The notes beneath the pieces are model-generated. The model had not been told where the DNA came from and searched no databases. It was given only the letters and a program-made list of their open reading frames with translations. DNA of 64,000 bases from Pseudomonas guineae (lineage in GTDB: Bacteria; Pseudomonadota; Gammaproteobacteria; Pseudomonadales; Pseudomonadaceae). The stretch is from the NCBI RefSeq assembly GCF_900113745.1, contig NZ_FOQL01000004.1:248001-312000 (forward strand). The letters run 5' to 3'. The position numbers and the translations under genes are program-made. This document shows, piece by piece, positions 44,421 to 57,492 of the stretch (the first letter of the stretch is position 1; every line of letters starts with the position of its first letter).

Positions 44421-44808
44421 TGGTGGAGCCGGGGGGATTTGAACCCCCGTCCGCCAGTGCTCCGCTGTTGGTTCTACATGCTTAGCCGTGTCTACTGAGT
44501 TAACCCTTGGCCGCCCGACGGGCAGGGTGCTTTGGGCGAGTTGTGTAAGTTTTAGGCGCTTCGTCCACAACGTACTAGGCGACGATTCTGTTCTATATGA
44601 CAATCATTTCGGGTTTACAGACATCCCCTAATGATTGCTGGAGCCGAAGCTACCAGAAGTGCGACTAGGCTGCTTACGCAGCTAGTTGAGCACCGTAATT
44701 GTCATCATTGGCAATTATAGAGTTTTGCAACAGTGGATTTACGAGTTCTGTTACCAACTCGGCATGCCCCTCAAGTTTCACTACCGGCGTCGAATCCTAA
44801 TCGGCCCC
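44421..44808 (-). ncRNA. ssrA: tmRNA (SsrA)
   Basis: About 388 nt. The 5' GGGGCCG pairs with the 3' CGGCTCC ahead of ACCA, forming the acceptor stem; GGTTCAAATCC is the T-loop. The tag reading frame (44674-44712) encodes ANDDNYGAQLAA then TAA. Together with SmpB it rescues stalled ribosomes and tags the product for degradation. The 3' end faces an integrase remnant. Confidence 0.96.
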
Positions 44809-44954
44809 AAAACTTGTGTTGCTGGTACTAGGACGGCAGTCTACGCCAAAGGTTCCGCAGCGTCGACCCGGTAATTAGCGAGCGGACGTTGAAGGGTTTG
44901 CCGGCTATGATCGTAACCTGCAGATTTGCTTTGTCTTTTGGATGAGACCCTCGT

Positions 44955-47498
44955 ATGCCGCGCGCGCCGCGTTACCCTATACGTCAATGGATCTGGCGCG
45001 TTTTTGTGCAGAGTGCGTTGATTCCGCTGATTCTGGTCGAGTCGGTGCTGATTACGGTTTACCTGTTGAGTAATGCGTCGATTCGCGATGCGCAGATCGA
45101 ACATTTGCAGCAGAGCGCGCTGGATGATTTATCGGCAGCTGCTGTGCGCGAAGGCCAAGTGATTAATGCCCGCTTGCGTTCGGTGGAAATGCAGGTGCAG
45201 ATATTTCGTGATGCAGCGCTTAATGCCTTGGATAACCTTGGGTTTCAGCCCGATGCGTTGGAGCGCCAGCGCCATGCGCTGACCGACAGCGGGGTGTTTT
45301 ACAGCCGCAGTGATGACGGGCGTGCGGCTTCCTTTTATGCCAACAGTACGCCGCTGGCACAGCAGGATCACGGCAAGGCCTTGCGTCTGGCACAGCTTGA
45401 TCCCTTGATGCGTTCGATCCAGGCGGCTAACCCAAGGGTGGCAGCGGCGTATTTCAATACTTGGGACAGCTACAACCGCATCTATCCCTTCTTTGCGACG
45501 CCCGAGCAGTATCCCCATGACATGGTGATACCCGATTACAACTTCTATTACCTGGCAGACGCGAAGCACAATCCTGAGCGCAAGGTAGCCTGGACCGAGG
45601 TTTATCTCGACCCGGCCGGCATGGGGTGGATGCTGTCGGCGGTAGCACCGGTTTATCGTGGTGATTTCCTTGAAGGTGTAGTGGGGCTGGATATCACTAT
45701 CGGGCAGATGCTCGGTGAGATCGGTGAGCTGGATGTGCCTTGGCAGGGCTATGCCATGTTGGTCAGCCGCGATCACAACATCATGGCGTTGCCGAATGCC
45801 GGTGAGGCGGATTTCGGTCTGCGCGAACTGACAGAGTATTCCTATGCCGAGGCGGTGCGACGGGAAGTGCTCAAGCCCGAGGACTTCAATCTGGCAAAAC
45901 GTGCAGACATGCAGCCACTGTTAAAGGCCATGGCAGCCAGGCAGGGTGGTGTGCAGGAAGTCTTGCTGGATGGGCGCAAGCAGTTGATCGCCTGGAGTGA
46001 GATCCCGCAGACCGGTTGGCAGCTGGTGCTGGTGGTCGATGAAGCGGATATCTTTAGCGAGACTAATCGGCTGGCTGAGCGTTACCTGCACATCGGTTAC
46101 CTGCTGATTATCGGCCTGGCGTTGTTTTACCTGTTGTTCTTTGCCTTCATGTGGTTGCGTTCGCGGCGCTTGAGTGGGGAGTTGGTGCAACCGATTGATG
46201 GCATTGTCAGGATGATGGGTGAGCTGGGCCAAGGTAACTATCAACCTAAAGCGCCCAATAGCCAGATTAATGAGTTGCTGAGCATGGCCGCAGCGGTGCG
46301 ACATACCGGCGAGCAGTTACAGGCCAGTGAAGTGCAGCGTATGGAGGCGCAGCGGATTCTCCAGTTGGTGCTGGAGAACACCACGGAGAACCTCTGGCAA
46401 GTTGAAGCTGAGAGTATGAGCATCACCCTTAGCGAGCGCTTCCTCAAACGCTTCGGTCTGTCGCACTCGAACATGAGCATCAGTGAGTACAATCAGCGCG
46501 TACATCCCAATGATCTGGAGCGCATTCGCCACCTGCGCGAGCTCTTCTCCAGCAGCGGCGATGACCGTTTCGAGGCGGAATACCGCTATGCAGATGCCCA
46601 TGGCGAGTACGTCTGGCTGCTCAGTCGCGGTAAGGTGCTTGAGCGTGACAGCCATGGTCGTGCCATGTGTGTGGCAGGTACCCATGTCGATATCACCCGG
46701 CTCAAGCACGTGCAGGAAGACCTGCGCCGTGCCAGCCTGGATGCGCAAGCCGCCAGCCAGGCCAAGAGCCGTTTTCTGTCGAGTATGAGCCACGAGTTGC
46801 GCACACCACTCAATGCCATCTTTGGCTTTGCTCAGTTAATTGAGCTGGAGGCACAAGACAAGCCAGAGGCCAAGCAGGAGGCTGATTATGCCCGTGAGAT
46901 CGTCAATGCTAGCCGTCACCTGACGTCACTGGTGGACGATATTCTCGATCTGTCGAGCATCGAGAGCCGCCACCAGCAGCTCAAGTTGCAGCCGGTGGAA
47001 GTGGGCGCGCTGCTGCGTGGCTGTGCTGAGTTGGTGCTGCCTGATGTGCAGCAACGGCAATTGCAGTTGCAGGTGCTGGCGCAAGCCGATGCGGGACTGT
47101 ATGTGCAGGCAGATATACGCCGGGTGCGCCAGGTGCTACTCAACCTGCTGTCCAACGCGATCAAGTACAACCGCCAGCAAGGCTTAATCTGGATGGGTTA
47201 TGAGGTGCGCTCGGACTGCGTGCGCCTGTGGGTAGAGGATAGCGGCGTGGGGCTTAGCGCTGAACAGCAGGCCAGTTTATTCCAGCCCTTCCAGCGTTTG
47301 GGGCGAGAGAATTCCAGCATCCCCGGCACCGGGATTGGTTTGGTGCTGTGTCTTGAGCTAGCCACCTTGATGGCGGGTGAGATGGGCTTCAGCAGCAGTG
47401 TCGACATAGGCAGCCGTTTCTGGATCGACCTGCCAGGCGCGGCGGCTCCGACCGAGCAGGATGCAGTGAGTGAGGACATATCGGTGCAGCCCAAATAG
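44955..47498 (+). CDS. Cache/PAS sensor histidine kinase
   Basis: 847 residues. One membrane segment near 15-38, a periplasmic double-Cache sensor (about 40-370, AAYFNTWDSYNRIYPFF, YRGDFLEGVVGLDITIG), a second membrane segment (about 375-395), HAMP, a PAS domain (about 470-590), then HisKA with the phospho-His in MSHELRTPLNA (near 612) and HATPase with NLLSNAIKYN, GVGLS and GTGIGL. No receiver domain and no response regulator gene is adjacent, so the partner is elsewhere. Cache ligand unknown. Confidence 0.88.
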   Translation: MPRAPRYPIRQWIWRVFVQSALIPLILVESVLITVYLLSNASIRDAQIEHLQQSALDDLSAAAVREGQVINARLRSVEMQVQIFRDAALNALDNLGFQPDALERQRHALTDSGVFYSRSDDGRAASFYANSTPLAQQDHGKALRLAQLDPLMRSIQAANPRVAAAYFNTWDSYNRIYPFFATPEQYPHDMVIPDYNFYYLADAKHNPERKVAWTEVYLDPAGMGWMLSAVAPVYRGDFLEGVVGLDITIGQMLGEIGELDVPWQGYAMLVSRDHNIMALPNAGEADFGLRELTEYSYAEAVRREVLKPEDFNLAKRADMQPLLKAMAARQGGVQEVLLDGRKQLIAWSEIPQTGWQLVLVVDEADIFSETNRLAERYLHIGYLLIIGLALFYLLFFAFMWLRSRRLSGELVQPIDGIVRMMGELGQGNYQPKAPNSQINELLSMAAAVRHTGEQLQASEVQRMEAQRILQLVLENTTENLWQVEAESMSITLSERFLKRFGLSHSNMSISEYNQRVHPNDLERIRHLRELFSSSGDDRFEAEYRYADAHGEYVWLLSRGKVLERDSHGRAMCVAGTHVDITRLKHVQEDLRRASLDAQAASQAKSRFLSSMSHELRTPLNAIFGFAQLIELEAQDKPEAKQEADYAREIVNASRHLTSLVDDILDLSSIESRHQQLKLQPVEVGALLRGCAELVLPDVQQRQLQLQVLAQADAGLYVQADIRRVRQVLLNLLSNAIKYNRQQGLIWMGYEVRSDCVRLWVEDSGVGLSAEQQASLFQPFQRLGRENSSIPGTGIGLVLCLELATLMAGEMGFSSSVDIGSRFWIDLPGAAAPTEQDAVSEDISVQPK

Positions 47499-47626
47499 CA
47501 GGCTGAGGTGGTGGGTAAGAGCCCCCCGGCCTGCCGCAAGTTCAGGGCGCGCTTCGTGAGTTTGTCAGCGTGAGCGCCTTGGGCTGTGTTGCCGAAGGTG
47601 CTCCGCCTGCTGAGTAATTAAGGCGT

Positions 47627-47872
47627 TTATTCGCTGGCGTTGAGCAGTTGCAGGGCTTCGCCCAGTGCCTTGACCGACTCGCTGTGGTTGCCCGCCTTGT
47701 GCAGGGCTTCACCTTCGCTGCGAAGTTGCTGCACCTGTGCCAGCACTGTGGCATCGCTCGGCGGGTTGGTTTTTAGCATTTCATCAATTTTGGCCATATC
47801 GGCTGGGCAATGCATGGCCCAGAGTGAGGTACTGAGTAACGCGGTGGCAAAAAAAGCGGCAATACGGCGCAT
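47627..47872 (-). CDS. Small exported TPR-like protein A
   Basis: 81 residues. Signal peptide 1-19 (MRRIAAFFATALLSTSLWA), then a helical hairpin with one degenerate TPR unit (LHKAGNHSESVKALGEALQLL). It has the same plan as the gene at 48004: signal, early Cys, Met-rich start, single TPR. Both are minus-strand and a terminator separates them. Function unknown. Confidence 0.7.
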   Translation of the reverse strand: MRRIAAFFATALLSTSLWAMHCPADMAKIDEMLKTNPPSDATVLAQVQQLRSEGEALHKAGNHSESVKALGEALQLLNASE

Positions 47873-47945
47873 GGGATTTATCCTCTATGGGTGTGAATAC
47901 ACTGTAGAAAATATAGCGCCAAAAACAAGTGCGACCTATGCATTG

Positions 47946-47993
47946 AACAGCCAATAAAAAGACCGGCGTGTGCCGGTCTTTTTATTGGCTGTT
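47946..47993. terminator. Long perfect bidirectional hairpin terminator
   Basis: Two 22-base arms pair without mismatch around a GTGT loop; core AAAAAGACCGGC / GCCGGTCTTTTT. It ends the upstream gene on the minus strand (stop at 48004). Confidence 0.88.
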
Positions 47994-48003
47994 TTAACGG
48001 AAG

Positions 48004-48267
48004 TTAGCTGGCTTCGCCGCCGGTTTCTTTTAGCAGATTTAAGGCCTTGGTTGCATGCGTGGCACACGCTTCTAGGTCGCCCATTTTTTTGGCGTTATCG
48101 GCCTGCATTTTGTGCTCTTCAACTTGTTCTTTGAGGGGCGAGCCGAGGTTCTCGATTACTAACATGCTGTCATTGAGTTCGCTCATTTTCACGGTGCACA
48201 AGTCCTCGGCAGCAAACGCTGGGGAGGCGAGTACGGCGAAGGAGAAAAACAAGGCAATACGCTTCAT
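48004..48267 (-). CDS. Small exported TPR-like protein B
   Basis: 87 residues. Signal peptide 1-19 (ending AFA), then EDLCTVKMSELNDSML and a TPR-like helix pair (NAKKMGDLEACATHATKALNLL). It aligns in plan with the 81-residue protein downstream, suggesting an old duplication. A ribosome site GAGGA precedes the ATG. Probably periplasmic; role unknown. Confidence 0.72.
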   Translation of the reverse strand: MKRIALFFSFAVLASPAFAAEDLCTVKMSELNDSMLVIENLGSPLKEQVEEHKMQADNAKKMGDLEACATHATKALNLLKETGGEAS

Positions 48268-48483
48268 CTGGATAGTCCTCTCATCGTTGATAGTCTCTCG
48301 GCATCTCGCGCCTTTATAAGGGTTCTGATGCTACGAGTTATTTATCCACCTAAATCATTCAGGCTTAAGAGTGACCGTCGATGGGTAAAGCTAGTTCAAC
48401 TTTCAGCGCGGCTGGGTTCGGCTCCACAGTGAGCGTTTGCCGAAACAGCAACGGTTCATGGATATGAAATGACTATCGCCCAG

Positions 48484-51291
<2,808 letters not shown>

Positions 51292-51304
51292 GCGGGCTCC
51301 GGTG

Positions 51305-52459
51305 TCAGGATGCAGCGTGGTGCAGTTCGCGCACCAAGGAATCAGCGCTGATCTCGCTGATCGATTTGGCCCCGGTCAGCACCATGGCCACGCGCATTTC
51401 TTTTTCAATCAACTCCAGCAGGTTGCTTACGCCGGCTTCGCCGTCAACAGCCAGGGCGTAGACAAAGGCGCGGCCGAGCATCACGGTGTCTGCGCCTAGG
51501 GCGATCATGCGCACCACGTCTAACCCGGAGCGAATGCCCGAGTCGGTCAGAATGGCTAAATCGCCTTTCACCGCGTCGGCAATCGCCGGCATGGCGCGGG
51601 CGCTGGACAGCACGCCGTCGAGCTGGCGGCCGCCGTGGTTGGAGACGACGATGCCGTCGGCACCGAAGCTCACCGCATCCTTGGCATCTTGCGGGTCGAG
51701 GATGCCCTTGATGACCATCGGGCCGTCCCAGAACTCACGAATCCATTCCAGGTCCTTCCAGCTGATCGAGGGGTCGAAGTTATTGCCCAGCCAGCCGATG
51801 TAGTCGGCCAGGCCGGTGGGGTTGCCGCGATAGGTGGAGATATTGCCCAAGTCATGGGGCCGGCCGAGCAGGCCGACATCCACAGCCCAGCGCGGATGGG
51901 TGACGGCTTGTAGCATGCGCCGCAGCGGCGCATTCGGGCCGCTCATGCCTGAGTGAGCATCGCGGTAGCGGGCGCCGGGCACCGGCATATCGACGGTGAA
52001 CACCAGGGTGGTCACGCCCGCCGCTTTGGCGCGTTCCAGGGCGTTTTTCATAAAGCCGCGGTCTTTCAGCACGTACAGCTGAAACCACATCGGCCGATCG
52101 ATGGCCGGGGCGACCTCCTCAATTGGACATACCGAGACGGTGGACAGGGTAAAGGGGATACCCTTGGCAGCAGCGGCCCTGGCGGCCTGTACCTCACCAC
52201 GGCGGGCGAACATGCCCGTCAGGCCAACCGGGGCCAGCACCACCGGCATGCTCAGGGTTTCATTGAACAAGCGAGTTTCCAAGCTCAGCTGCGACATGTT
52301 GCGCAGCACGCGCTGGCGCAGGGCGATATCCGCCAGGTCGGAGACGTTACGCTTGAGCGTGTGCTCGGCATACGCGCCGCCGTCGAGGTAGTGGAACAAA
52401 AACGGCGGTAGGCGGCGTTGGGCGGCGGCGCGGTAGTCGGTGGAGGCAGAAATGATCAT
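51305..52459 (-). CDS. lldD: L-lactate dehydrogenase (FMN, quinone-linked)
   Basis: 384 residues from the ATG at 52459 (GGTGA upstream); an in-frame TTG further up is unlikely. FMN-dependent α-hydroxy acid oxidase fold: [41 protein letters not shown] with the active-site His, and [19 protein letters not shown]. It oxidises L-lactate to pyruvate at the inner membrane. Second gene of the operon. Confidence 0.94.
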   Translation of the reverse strand: MIISASTDYRAAAQRRLPPFLFHYLDGGAYAEHTLKRNVSDLADIALRQRVLRNMSQLSLETRLFNETLSMPVVLAPVGLTGMFARRGEVQAARAAAAKGIPFTLSTVSVCPIEEVAPAIDRPMWFQLYVLKDRGFMKNALERAKAAGVTTLVFTVDMPVPGARYRDAHSGMSGPNAPLRRMLQAVTHPRWAVDVGLLGRPHDLGNISTYRGNPTGLADYIGWLGNNFDPSISWKDLEWIREFWDGPMVIKGILDPQDAKDAVSFGADGIVVSNHGGRQLDGVLSSARAMPAIADAVKGDLAILTDSGIRSGLDVVRMIALGADTVMLGRAFVYALAVDGEAGVSNLLELIEKEMRVAMVLTGAKSISEISADSLVRELHHAAS

Positions 52460-52493
52460 GAAGTCACCACGGAGCAAAAAGGGTTACTGCAAC

Positions 52494-52520
52494 GGCAGGG
52501 GCTCGGTTAGAGCCCCTGCC
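52494..52520. terminator. Hairpin between lldP and lldD
   Basis: GGCAGGGGCTC and GAGCCCCTGCC pair perfectly around a 5-base loop, immediately after the lldP stop. No T-run, so it probably attenuates or protects the transcript rather than ending it. Confidence 0.6.
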
Positions 52521-52525
52521 AGTTA

Positions 52526-54220
52526 TTAGCCTGCCATCAGCGGATCGCTGATACCCAGTACGTACACCGCAAACAGGGCGATCAGGCCAGTGAACAGCAC
52601 GTAGTAAAGGGTAGGCCAGACCGTCTTGCGCAGAATATTGCCTTCACGGCCGAGCAGGCCGACTGTCGCTGAGGCGGCGACCACGTTATGGATGGCGACC
52701 ATGTTGCCTGCTGCAGCACCGATGGCTTGCACGGCAACAATCAGCGCGCTGGAGATACCCAAGCTGTTGGCTACGCCAAACTGGAACTGGCTGAACATCA
52801 TGTTGCTCACCGTGTTGGAGCCGGCAATAAACGCCCCTAGCGCACCTACGCTCGGGGCCAGCAGCGGGTAGATGCCGCCCACGCTGTCGGCGACCCAGCG
52901 TGCCATCAGGATCGGCATGCTCGACAGCTCTCCGGCATTGACCCCGGAGTTGATCAGAATGCGTACCATTGGCACGGTAAACAGCAACACGAAGCCGGCG
53001 CTGAGCAGCACCCCAGACGACTCTTTGACCGCTGAACCGAGGGCGCGCAGTTTCATGCCATGCAGGAAGAACGTGGCGAGCACCACGGCCACCAGAATCC
53101 CGCCAGGCAAATACAGCGGCTGGAAGTTGGCGCTGATTCCGGTTTCACCGAGCAGGTCGGGAAAGTTCAGCATCACGCTTTTCAGTGCGGCACTTACCTC
53201 AGGGAAGATTCGGCTGATGACCAGCAGTGCGCCGACCAGTACATAGGGCAGCCAAGCGCGCAGAGCGCTCATTGGTTTAGCGGTCAATTGGTCGAGTTTC
53301 ATCTCCACGCTGCCCAGCCATTCAGCCGGCCATTTGTCCGCCGGGGCGAAATCCCAGGTGGTTTTCGGTAGCAAAAAACCCATGCGTGCGGCGCTAGTGA
53401 CAATCGCCAGGCCAATCAAACCACCGCCTAACGACGGGAATTCTGGGCCGAGGAATACCCCGGTCAGTGCGTAGGGGATGGTGAAGGCCAGGCCGGCAAA
53501 CAGCGCAAACGGCAGCACTTCAAAGCCGGCTTTCCAGCTTTTTTTGCTGCCGAAGAAACGGGTCAGCATCAGCACCATCACCAGCGGCATCACGGTGCCG
53601 ACGATGGCGTGGATAATCGCCACTTCACTGGTGATCAGCTGCATAAACTGCGCCCATGACGAGCCTTGTTCCAGCAGTTGTGCACTGATAGTGGCCGAGT
53701 CCAAACCGGTGTTGACCCCGACTATGATCGGCGTACCCACCGCCCCGAACGACACCGGCGTGCTTTGCACCAGCATGCCCATCAGCACCGCTGCCATAGC
53801 CGGGAAGCCGATGGCCACCAGCAGTGGTGCAGCGATGGCAGCGGGCGTACCGAAGCCGGACGCGCCTTCAATAAAGCAGCCAAACAGCCAGGCAATGATG
53901 ATCGCCTGAATGCGCCGGTCCGGGCTGATGGTAGCGAAACCTGCACGAATCGCGGTGATACCACCGGAGTGCTTGAGCGTGTTGAGCAGCAAAATCGCGC
54001 CGAAGATTATCCACAGCAGCCCGAGGGTGATCAGCAGCCCTTGCACGGTGGAGGCCAGCACGCGGTTAACGCTCATGTCCCAAGCGAACAGGCCGACGCC
54101 TGCGGTGAGCAAATAGACCAGCGGCATGGCATGTTTGGCCGGCCAGCGCAGGCCGATCAGCAAAATAGCGGCCAGCAAGATGGGGGAAAACGCCAGGAGT
54201 GCAAGAAGACCAGTCGACAT
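52526..54220 (-). CDS. lldP: L-lactate permease
   Basis: 564 residues, about 12-14 membrane segments, LctP family. [23 protein letters not shown] is the family signature; [17 protein letters not shown] lies in the second half. It imports L- and D-lactate with protons. First gene of the lldPD-dld operon; the LldR palindrome lies 139 bases upstream. Confidence 0.94.
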   Translation of the reverse strand: MSTGLLALLAFSPILLAAILLIGLRWPAKHAMPLVYLLTAGVGLFAWDMSVNRVLASTVQGLLITLGLLWIIFGAILLLNTLKHSGGITAIRAGFATISPDRRIQAIIIAWLFGCFIEGASGFGTPAAIAAPLLVAIGFPAMAAVLMGMLVQSTPVSFGAVGTPIIVGVNTGLDSATISAQLLEQGSSWAQFMQLITSEVAIIHAIVGTVMPLVMVLMLTRFFGSKKSWKAGFEVLPFALFAGLAFTIPYALTGVFLGPEFPSLGGGLIGLAIVTSAARMGFLLPKTTWDFAPADKWPAEWLGSVEMKLDQLTAKPMSALRAWLPYVLVGALLVISRIFPEVSAALKSVMLNFPDLLGETGISANFQPLYLPGGILVAVVLATFFLHGMKLRALGSAVKESSGVLLSAGFVLLFTVPMVRILINSGVNAGELSSMPILMARWVADSVGGIYPLLAPSVGALGAFIAGSNTVSNMMFSQFQFGVANSLGISSALIVAVQAIGAAAGNMVAIHNVVAASATVGLLGREGNILRKTVWPTLYYVLFTGLIALFAVYVLGISDPLMAG

Positions 54221-54544
54221 AGCGGCTCCTCCTTATCGCAGCGCGGTGCGCATGGGTGAATGCGGGTGCGCATGTGAATGCAGCGCAGCGATGAGCAATG
54301 GCAGTGGAGCCGGCATAAGAGGACCTCGTTGGGTTCTTTGAATTGTTCTAATGTGTTTAATTGGTAATACCAATTTACAATGTTGCGTGGTCAGGGTAAA
54401 AGTGCAGGCTCCGGCCTGTCAATGAGCTCGCTTACGACTTTGGTCATGTATGCCCGGCTTGCGAGCCCGATAAGCCCGCTATAGGCTTGCCGGCGGCGGG
54501 CTAAAGAGTTCTTGGCGGGTGGTCAAACCAGTGGAGTGCGGGAT
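54221..54544. promoter_or_regulatory. Divergent lldP-lldR control region
   Basis: A 324-bp gap holding the LldR palindrome and AT-rich promoter-like sequence (54340-54380). Near 54445-54500 are GC-rich inverted pieces (GGCTTGCGAGCC, CCGGCGGCGG) that look like a decayed REP. No gene is seen. Confidence 0.7.
54359..54375. promoter_or_regulatory. LldR operator palindrome
   Basis: AATTGGTAATACCAATT is a perfect palindrome around a central A, in the FadR/LldR pattern TTGGT-N3-ACCAA. It lies in the divergent lldP/lldR region, where repression is relieved by lactate in related bacteria. Confidence 0.82.
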
Positions 54545-55321
54545 ATGGAAGTAGGGTCAGTGCGCCAGCGCCGTTTGTCGGACGATATCGTTAGCCAACT
54601 GGAAACCATGATCCTCGAGGGCACTCTCAAGGTCGGTGAGCGTCTGCCAGCCGAGCGGGTGTTGGCCGAGCAGTTCGGTGTTTCACGGCCATCGCTGCGC
54701 GAAGCGATTCAAAAGCTCGCCGCCAAGGGCTTGCTGGTCAGCCGCCATGGTGGTGGCAATTTTGTTGCGCAAACCCTGGGCTCGACCTTCAGTGATCCGC
54801 TGCTGCATCTGCTGGAAAGCAACCCCGAAGCGCAGCGTGACCTGCTGGAGTTTCGTCACACCCTGGAAGGCTCTTGTGCGTTCTACGCCGCCCAGCGTGC
54901 CACTGAACTGGACCGCCAGCGTCTCAGCGAGGCCTTCGTCGCGCTGCAGGATTGCTATAGCCGCAGTGGCAAGGTGACCCGCGCCGAGGAGGGCGCCGCC
55001 GATGCGCGCTTTCATCTGGCGATTGCTGAGGCCAGCCATAACGCGGTGTTGCTGCACACCATTCGCGGCCTGTTCGACCTGCTCAAGCGCAACGTGGTCA
55101 CCAACATTGGCGGCATGTATGCCCAGCGCGATGAAACCCGCGACATGCTGATCGAACAGCACCGCGGGTTGTACCAAGCAATTATCGAAGGTCGCGCCGA
55201 AGAGGCACGCACACTCTCCAACCGGCACATCGATTATGTGCAGGAAGTGCTGGCTGACGTGCAACAGCAGGTCAGCCGCGAACAGCGTGCCCTGCGTCGC
55301 GGGGGCAGCACACCGCGTTAG
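54545..55321 (+). CDS. lldR: LldR, GntR/FadR-family lactate-responsive regulator
   Basis: 258 residues from the ATG at 54545; an upstream start would add 11 residues. The winged helix (LPAERVLAEQFGVSRPSLREAI) is followed by an FCD effector domain (LEFRHTLEGSCAFYAAQRAT, ADARFHLAIAEASHNAVL) with metal-binding His and Asp. Divergent from lldP. The stop overlaps the convergent histidine kinase stop by four bases. Confidence 0.9.
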   Translation: MEVGSVRQRRLSDDIVSQLETMILEGTLKVGERLPAERVLAEQFGVSRPSLREAIQKLAAKGLLVSRHGGGNFVAQTLGSTFSDPLLHLLESNPEAQRDLLEFRHTLEGSCAFYAAQRATELDRQRLSEAFVALQDCYSRSGKVTRAEEGAADARFHLAIAEASHNAVLLHTIRGLFDLLKRNVVTNIGGMYAQRDETRDMLIEQHRGLYQAIIEGRAEEARTLSNRHIDYVQEVLADVQQQVSREQRALRRGGSTPR

Positions 55322-56781
55322 CGGCTGCGCGGCAGGCGCACCGCTACTTCAAGACCGCCCAGCGGTGAGTCACCCAGGCTGATGCTGCCACGGTGCAGTT
55401 CCACCACGCGGCTGACGATGGACAGGCCGAGGCCGGCACCCTGGCCATCGCCGAGTCGATAGAAACGTTCGAAGAGTTTTTCCCGCTGCGCCTCGGCCAC
55501 TCCGGGGCCGCTGTCCTGTACGCGCAGGATGATGGCGTCTGCCTGCGCTTCTAGTTGCACCTGAATGTGTCCGCCATGTGGGGTGTATTGCACGGCATTG
55601 CTGATTAAATTCTGTAGCAGGGTGCCCAGGCTTGGGCCGTCGGCGAGCAGCTGATAATCCGCCGGCTCAAGTGCATCGAGGTTGAGTTCTTGCTGACGAT
55701 CAAGAGCCAGCGGGATCAGTTCTGCCAGCTCATTGCGCACGTAGCCGAGTAAGTCCAGTTCGCGCATCGCCAGTTGCACCACATTAGGGTCCAACCGCGC
55801 CAGGGTAAGCAGTTGCGCCACCACCCGGGTTGCGCGTTCGACGCCACCGCCCAGTTGGCGCAACGCCTCGTTGCGGTCCTGCGGATCGGGAGCGTCTAGG
55901 GCGTTTTGCGCATGAATGCGCAGCACCGCCAGCGGCGTGCGCAGTTCGTGGGCGGCGTCAGCAATAAAGCGTTTTTCCTGATCCAGCAGTTGGTTGACCT
56001 GCATCAGCAAACGGTTGAGCGCGGCGCCCATGGGCTCTAGTTCGATGGGCAAGGGCTCCAGGATCAGCGGTGCGAGGTTGTCGGGCGCGCGCGATTTAAT
56101 CAGTTCGGCCATGCGCTGCAACGGCCGCAAGCCCCAGCCAATCGCCAGCCACACCAGTAAGGCCAGCAGCGGCAGGCCGATCAGATCAGGCAGCAGGCTG
56201 CGCAGGGCAATTTTCGTCGCCAGTTCGCCGCGCACGTCCTCGCGCTCGGCGATCAGGATTAAATGGTGGTCTGCGCGGTCGTGAAGCATAAATAAACGCC
56301 AGTGATAATCTTCCAGCGCGACGGTGTGATAGCCAACCAAGCGCTCCGCCAGACTCGACAGCGGTTCTGTGGTGAGAGGGGTGTGTGCGCCGGCAGCGTT
56401 CTGATGAAAGCTCTCAACCATCTTGGCCAATGCCCCGGTGGGAGCGCTCGCCGATTGCAGCACTGTGCCACCCTGTTCATCGAGGACCTGAAACGCCAGT
56501 TTACTTTCGTAGGCATGCCCTGCGCGTGCCTCTTTATCATCACTGTTCTGACGGTTTTGCAGGGCCAGGTTCAATGCGCTCTGCAGGGTCGTGCGCTCGC
56601 TTTGCGACATGTTCTGGCCAACTAAACCGGCCAGCAGGCGCGCGGTTTGTGCCAGCTGCGCGTCGAAAAGCTCCTCGATTTCATGCTGGGCATCCCGGTA
56701 GCTGTTATAGGAAATCAGGGTCATCGACAGGCTGAGTAGGCCGAGTACCAACAGCAGCGTGCGCGCGCGGATTGAGCGCAT
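55318..56781 (-). CDS. QseC/PmrB-type sensor histidine kinase
   Basis: 487 residues. Two membrane segments (about 8-26, 196-217) frame a periplasmic sensor domain of about 165 residues; HAMP, then HisKA with His278 in DAAHELRTPLAVL, and HATPase with NLISNAVQYT, DSGPGV and GAGLGLSIV. Closest in plan to QseC/PmrB/TctE. Translation starts on the response regulator stop (TGATG), so the two are coupled. They lie downstream of an AMP-ligase gene cluster in the same direction. Confidence 0.88.
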   Translation of the reverse strand: MRSIRARTLLLVLGLLSLSMTLISYNSYRDAQHEIEELFDAQLAQTARLLAGLVGQNMSQSERTTLQSALNLALQNRQNSDDKEARAGHAYESKLAFQVLDEQGGTVLQSASAPTGALAKMVESFHQNAAGAHTPLTTEPLSSLAERLVGYHTVALEDYHWRLFMLHDRADHHLILIAEREDVRGELATKIALRSLLPDLIGLPLLALLVWLAIGWGLRPLQRMAELIKSRAPDNLAPLILEPLPIELEPMGAALNRLLMQVNQLLDQEKRFIADAAHELRTPLAVLRIHAQNALDAPDPQDRNEALRQLGGGVERATRVVAQLLTLARLDPNVVQLAMRELDLLGYVRNELAELIPLALDRQQELNLDALEPADYQLLADGPSLGTLLQNLISNAVQYTPHGGHIQVQLEAQADAIILRVQDSGPGVAEAQREKLFERFYRLGDGQGAGLGLSIVSRVVELHRGSISLGDSPLGGLEVAVRLPRSR

Positions 56782-57440
56782 CAGGCTTTATCCACTAAGT
56801 AGCCGACGCCGCGTACGGTGCGGATCAGCTCGGGAAAGAATTTTTTGCGCAGGTGATGCACATGCACTTCCAGGGCATTGCTCTCCAGCTCTTCATCCCA
56901 GCCATAGAGCGCCTGCTGCAGTTTGTCGCGGGTCATCACCCGGCCCGGCTGAGCCAGCAGTTCGTGCAGTAGAAGGAATTCCTTGCGTGGCAGGTTGACC
57001 GCCTGGCCCTGATAAGTGATGGCCTGGCTGACCGGGTCAAGGCTGATACCGCGGTATTCCAGTGCCGGTTGTGGACGGTTGAAACTGCGCCGCAGCAAGG
57101 CGCGCAGGCGCGCTTTGAGCTCGGCCACATCGAAGGGTTTGACCAGGTAATCATCAGCGCCGGCATCCAGCCCGGCGATACGGTCGCTGGTGGAGTCGCG
57201 AGCGGTCAGTACCAGTACCGGCACCGGGTTGGCGGCAGCACGTAGATGCTTGAGTACTTGCAGACCGTCCATGCGCGGCAGGCCAAGGTCGAGGATGGCC
57301 AGTTCGAAACTCTCGCTGGTCAGCGCATGCAGTGCACTGCTGCCATCCTGCACCCAGTCGACGGTATACCCCTCGGGTTTGAGCGCGGTGCGAATCCCTT
57401 CGCCAAGGGCTTTGTCATCTTCGACCAGCAGAATGCGCAT
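56781..57440 (-). CDS. QseB/PmrA-type response regulator
   Basis: 219 residues. Receiver domain with phospho-acceptor Asp51 (ILDLGLPRMDG) and conserved Lys in YLVKPFD; OmpR-type winged helix with NALEVHVHHLRKK and RTVRGVGYLV. QseB/PmrA subfamily, whose members bind direct repeats of TTAA. A matching site is found upstream of the hemolysin-like gene (62041-62057). The ATG at 57440 has AGGAACA upstream. Confidence 0.9.
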   Translation of the reverse strand: MRILLVEDDKALGEGIRTALKPEGYTVDWVQDGSSALHALTSESFELAILDLGLPRMDGLQVLKHLRAAANPVPVLVLTARDSTSDRIAGLDAGADDYLVKPFDVAELKARLRALLRRSFNRPQPALEYRGISLDPVSQAITYQGQAVNLPRKEFLLLHELLAQPGRVMTRDKLQQALYGWDEELESNALEVHVHHLRKKFFPELIRTVRGVGYLVDKA

Positions 57441-57492
57441 GAAGGTGTTCCTGATTTTTATAAATAGGGTTATGGCTGAGGTGCAGTTATTC

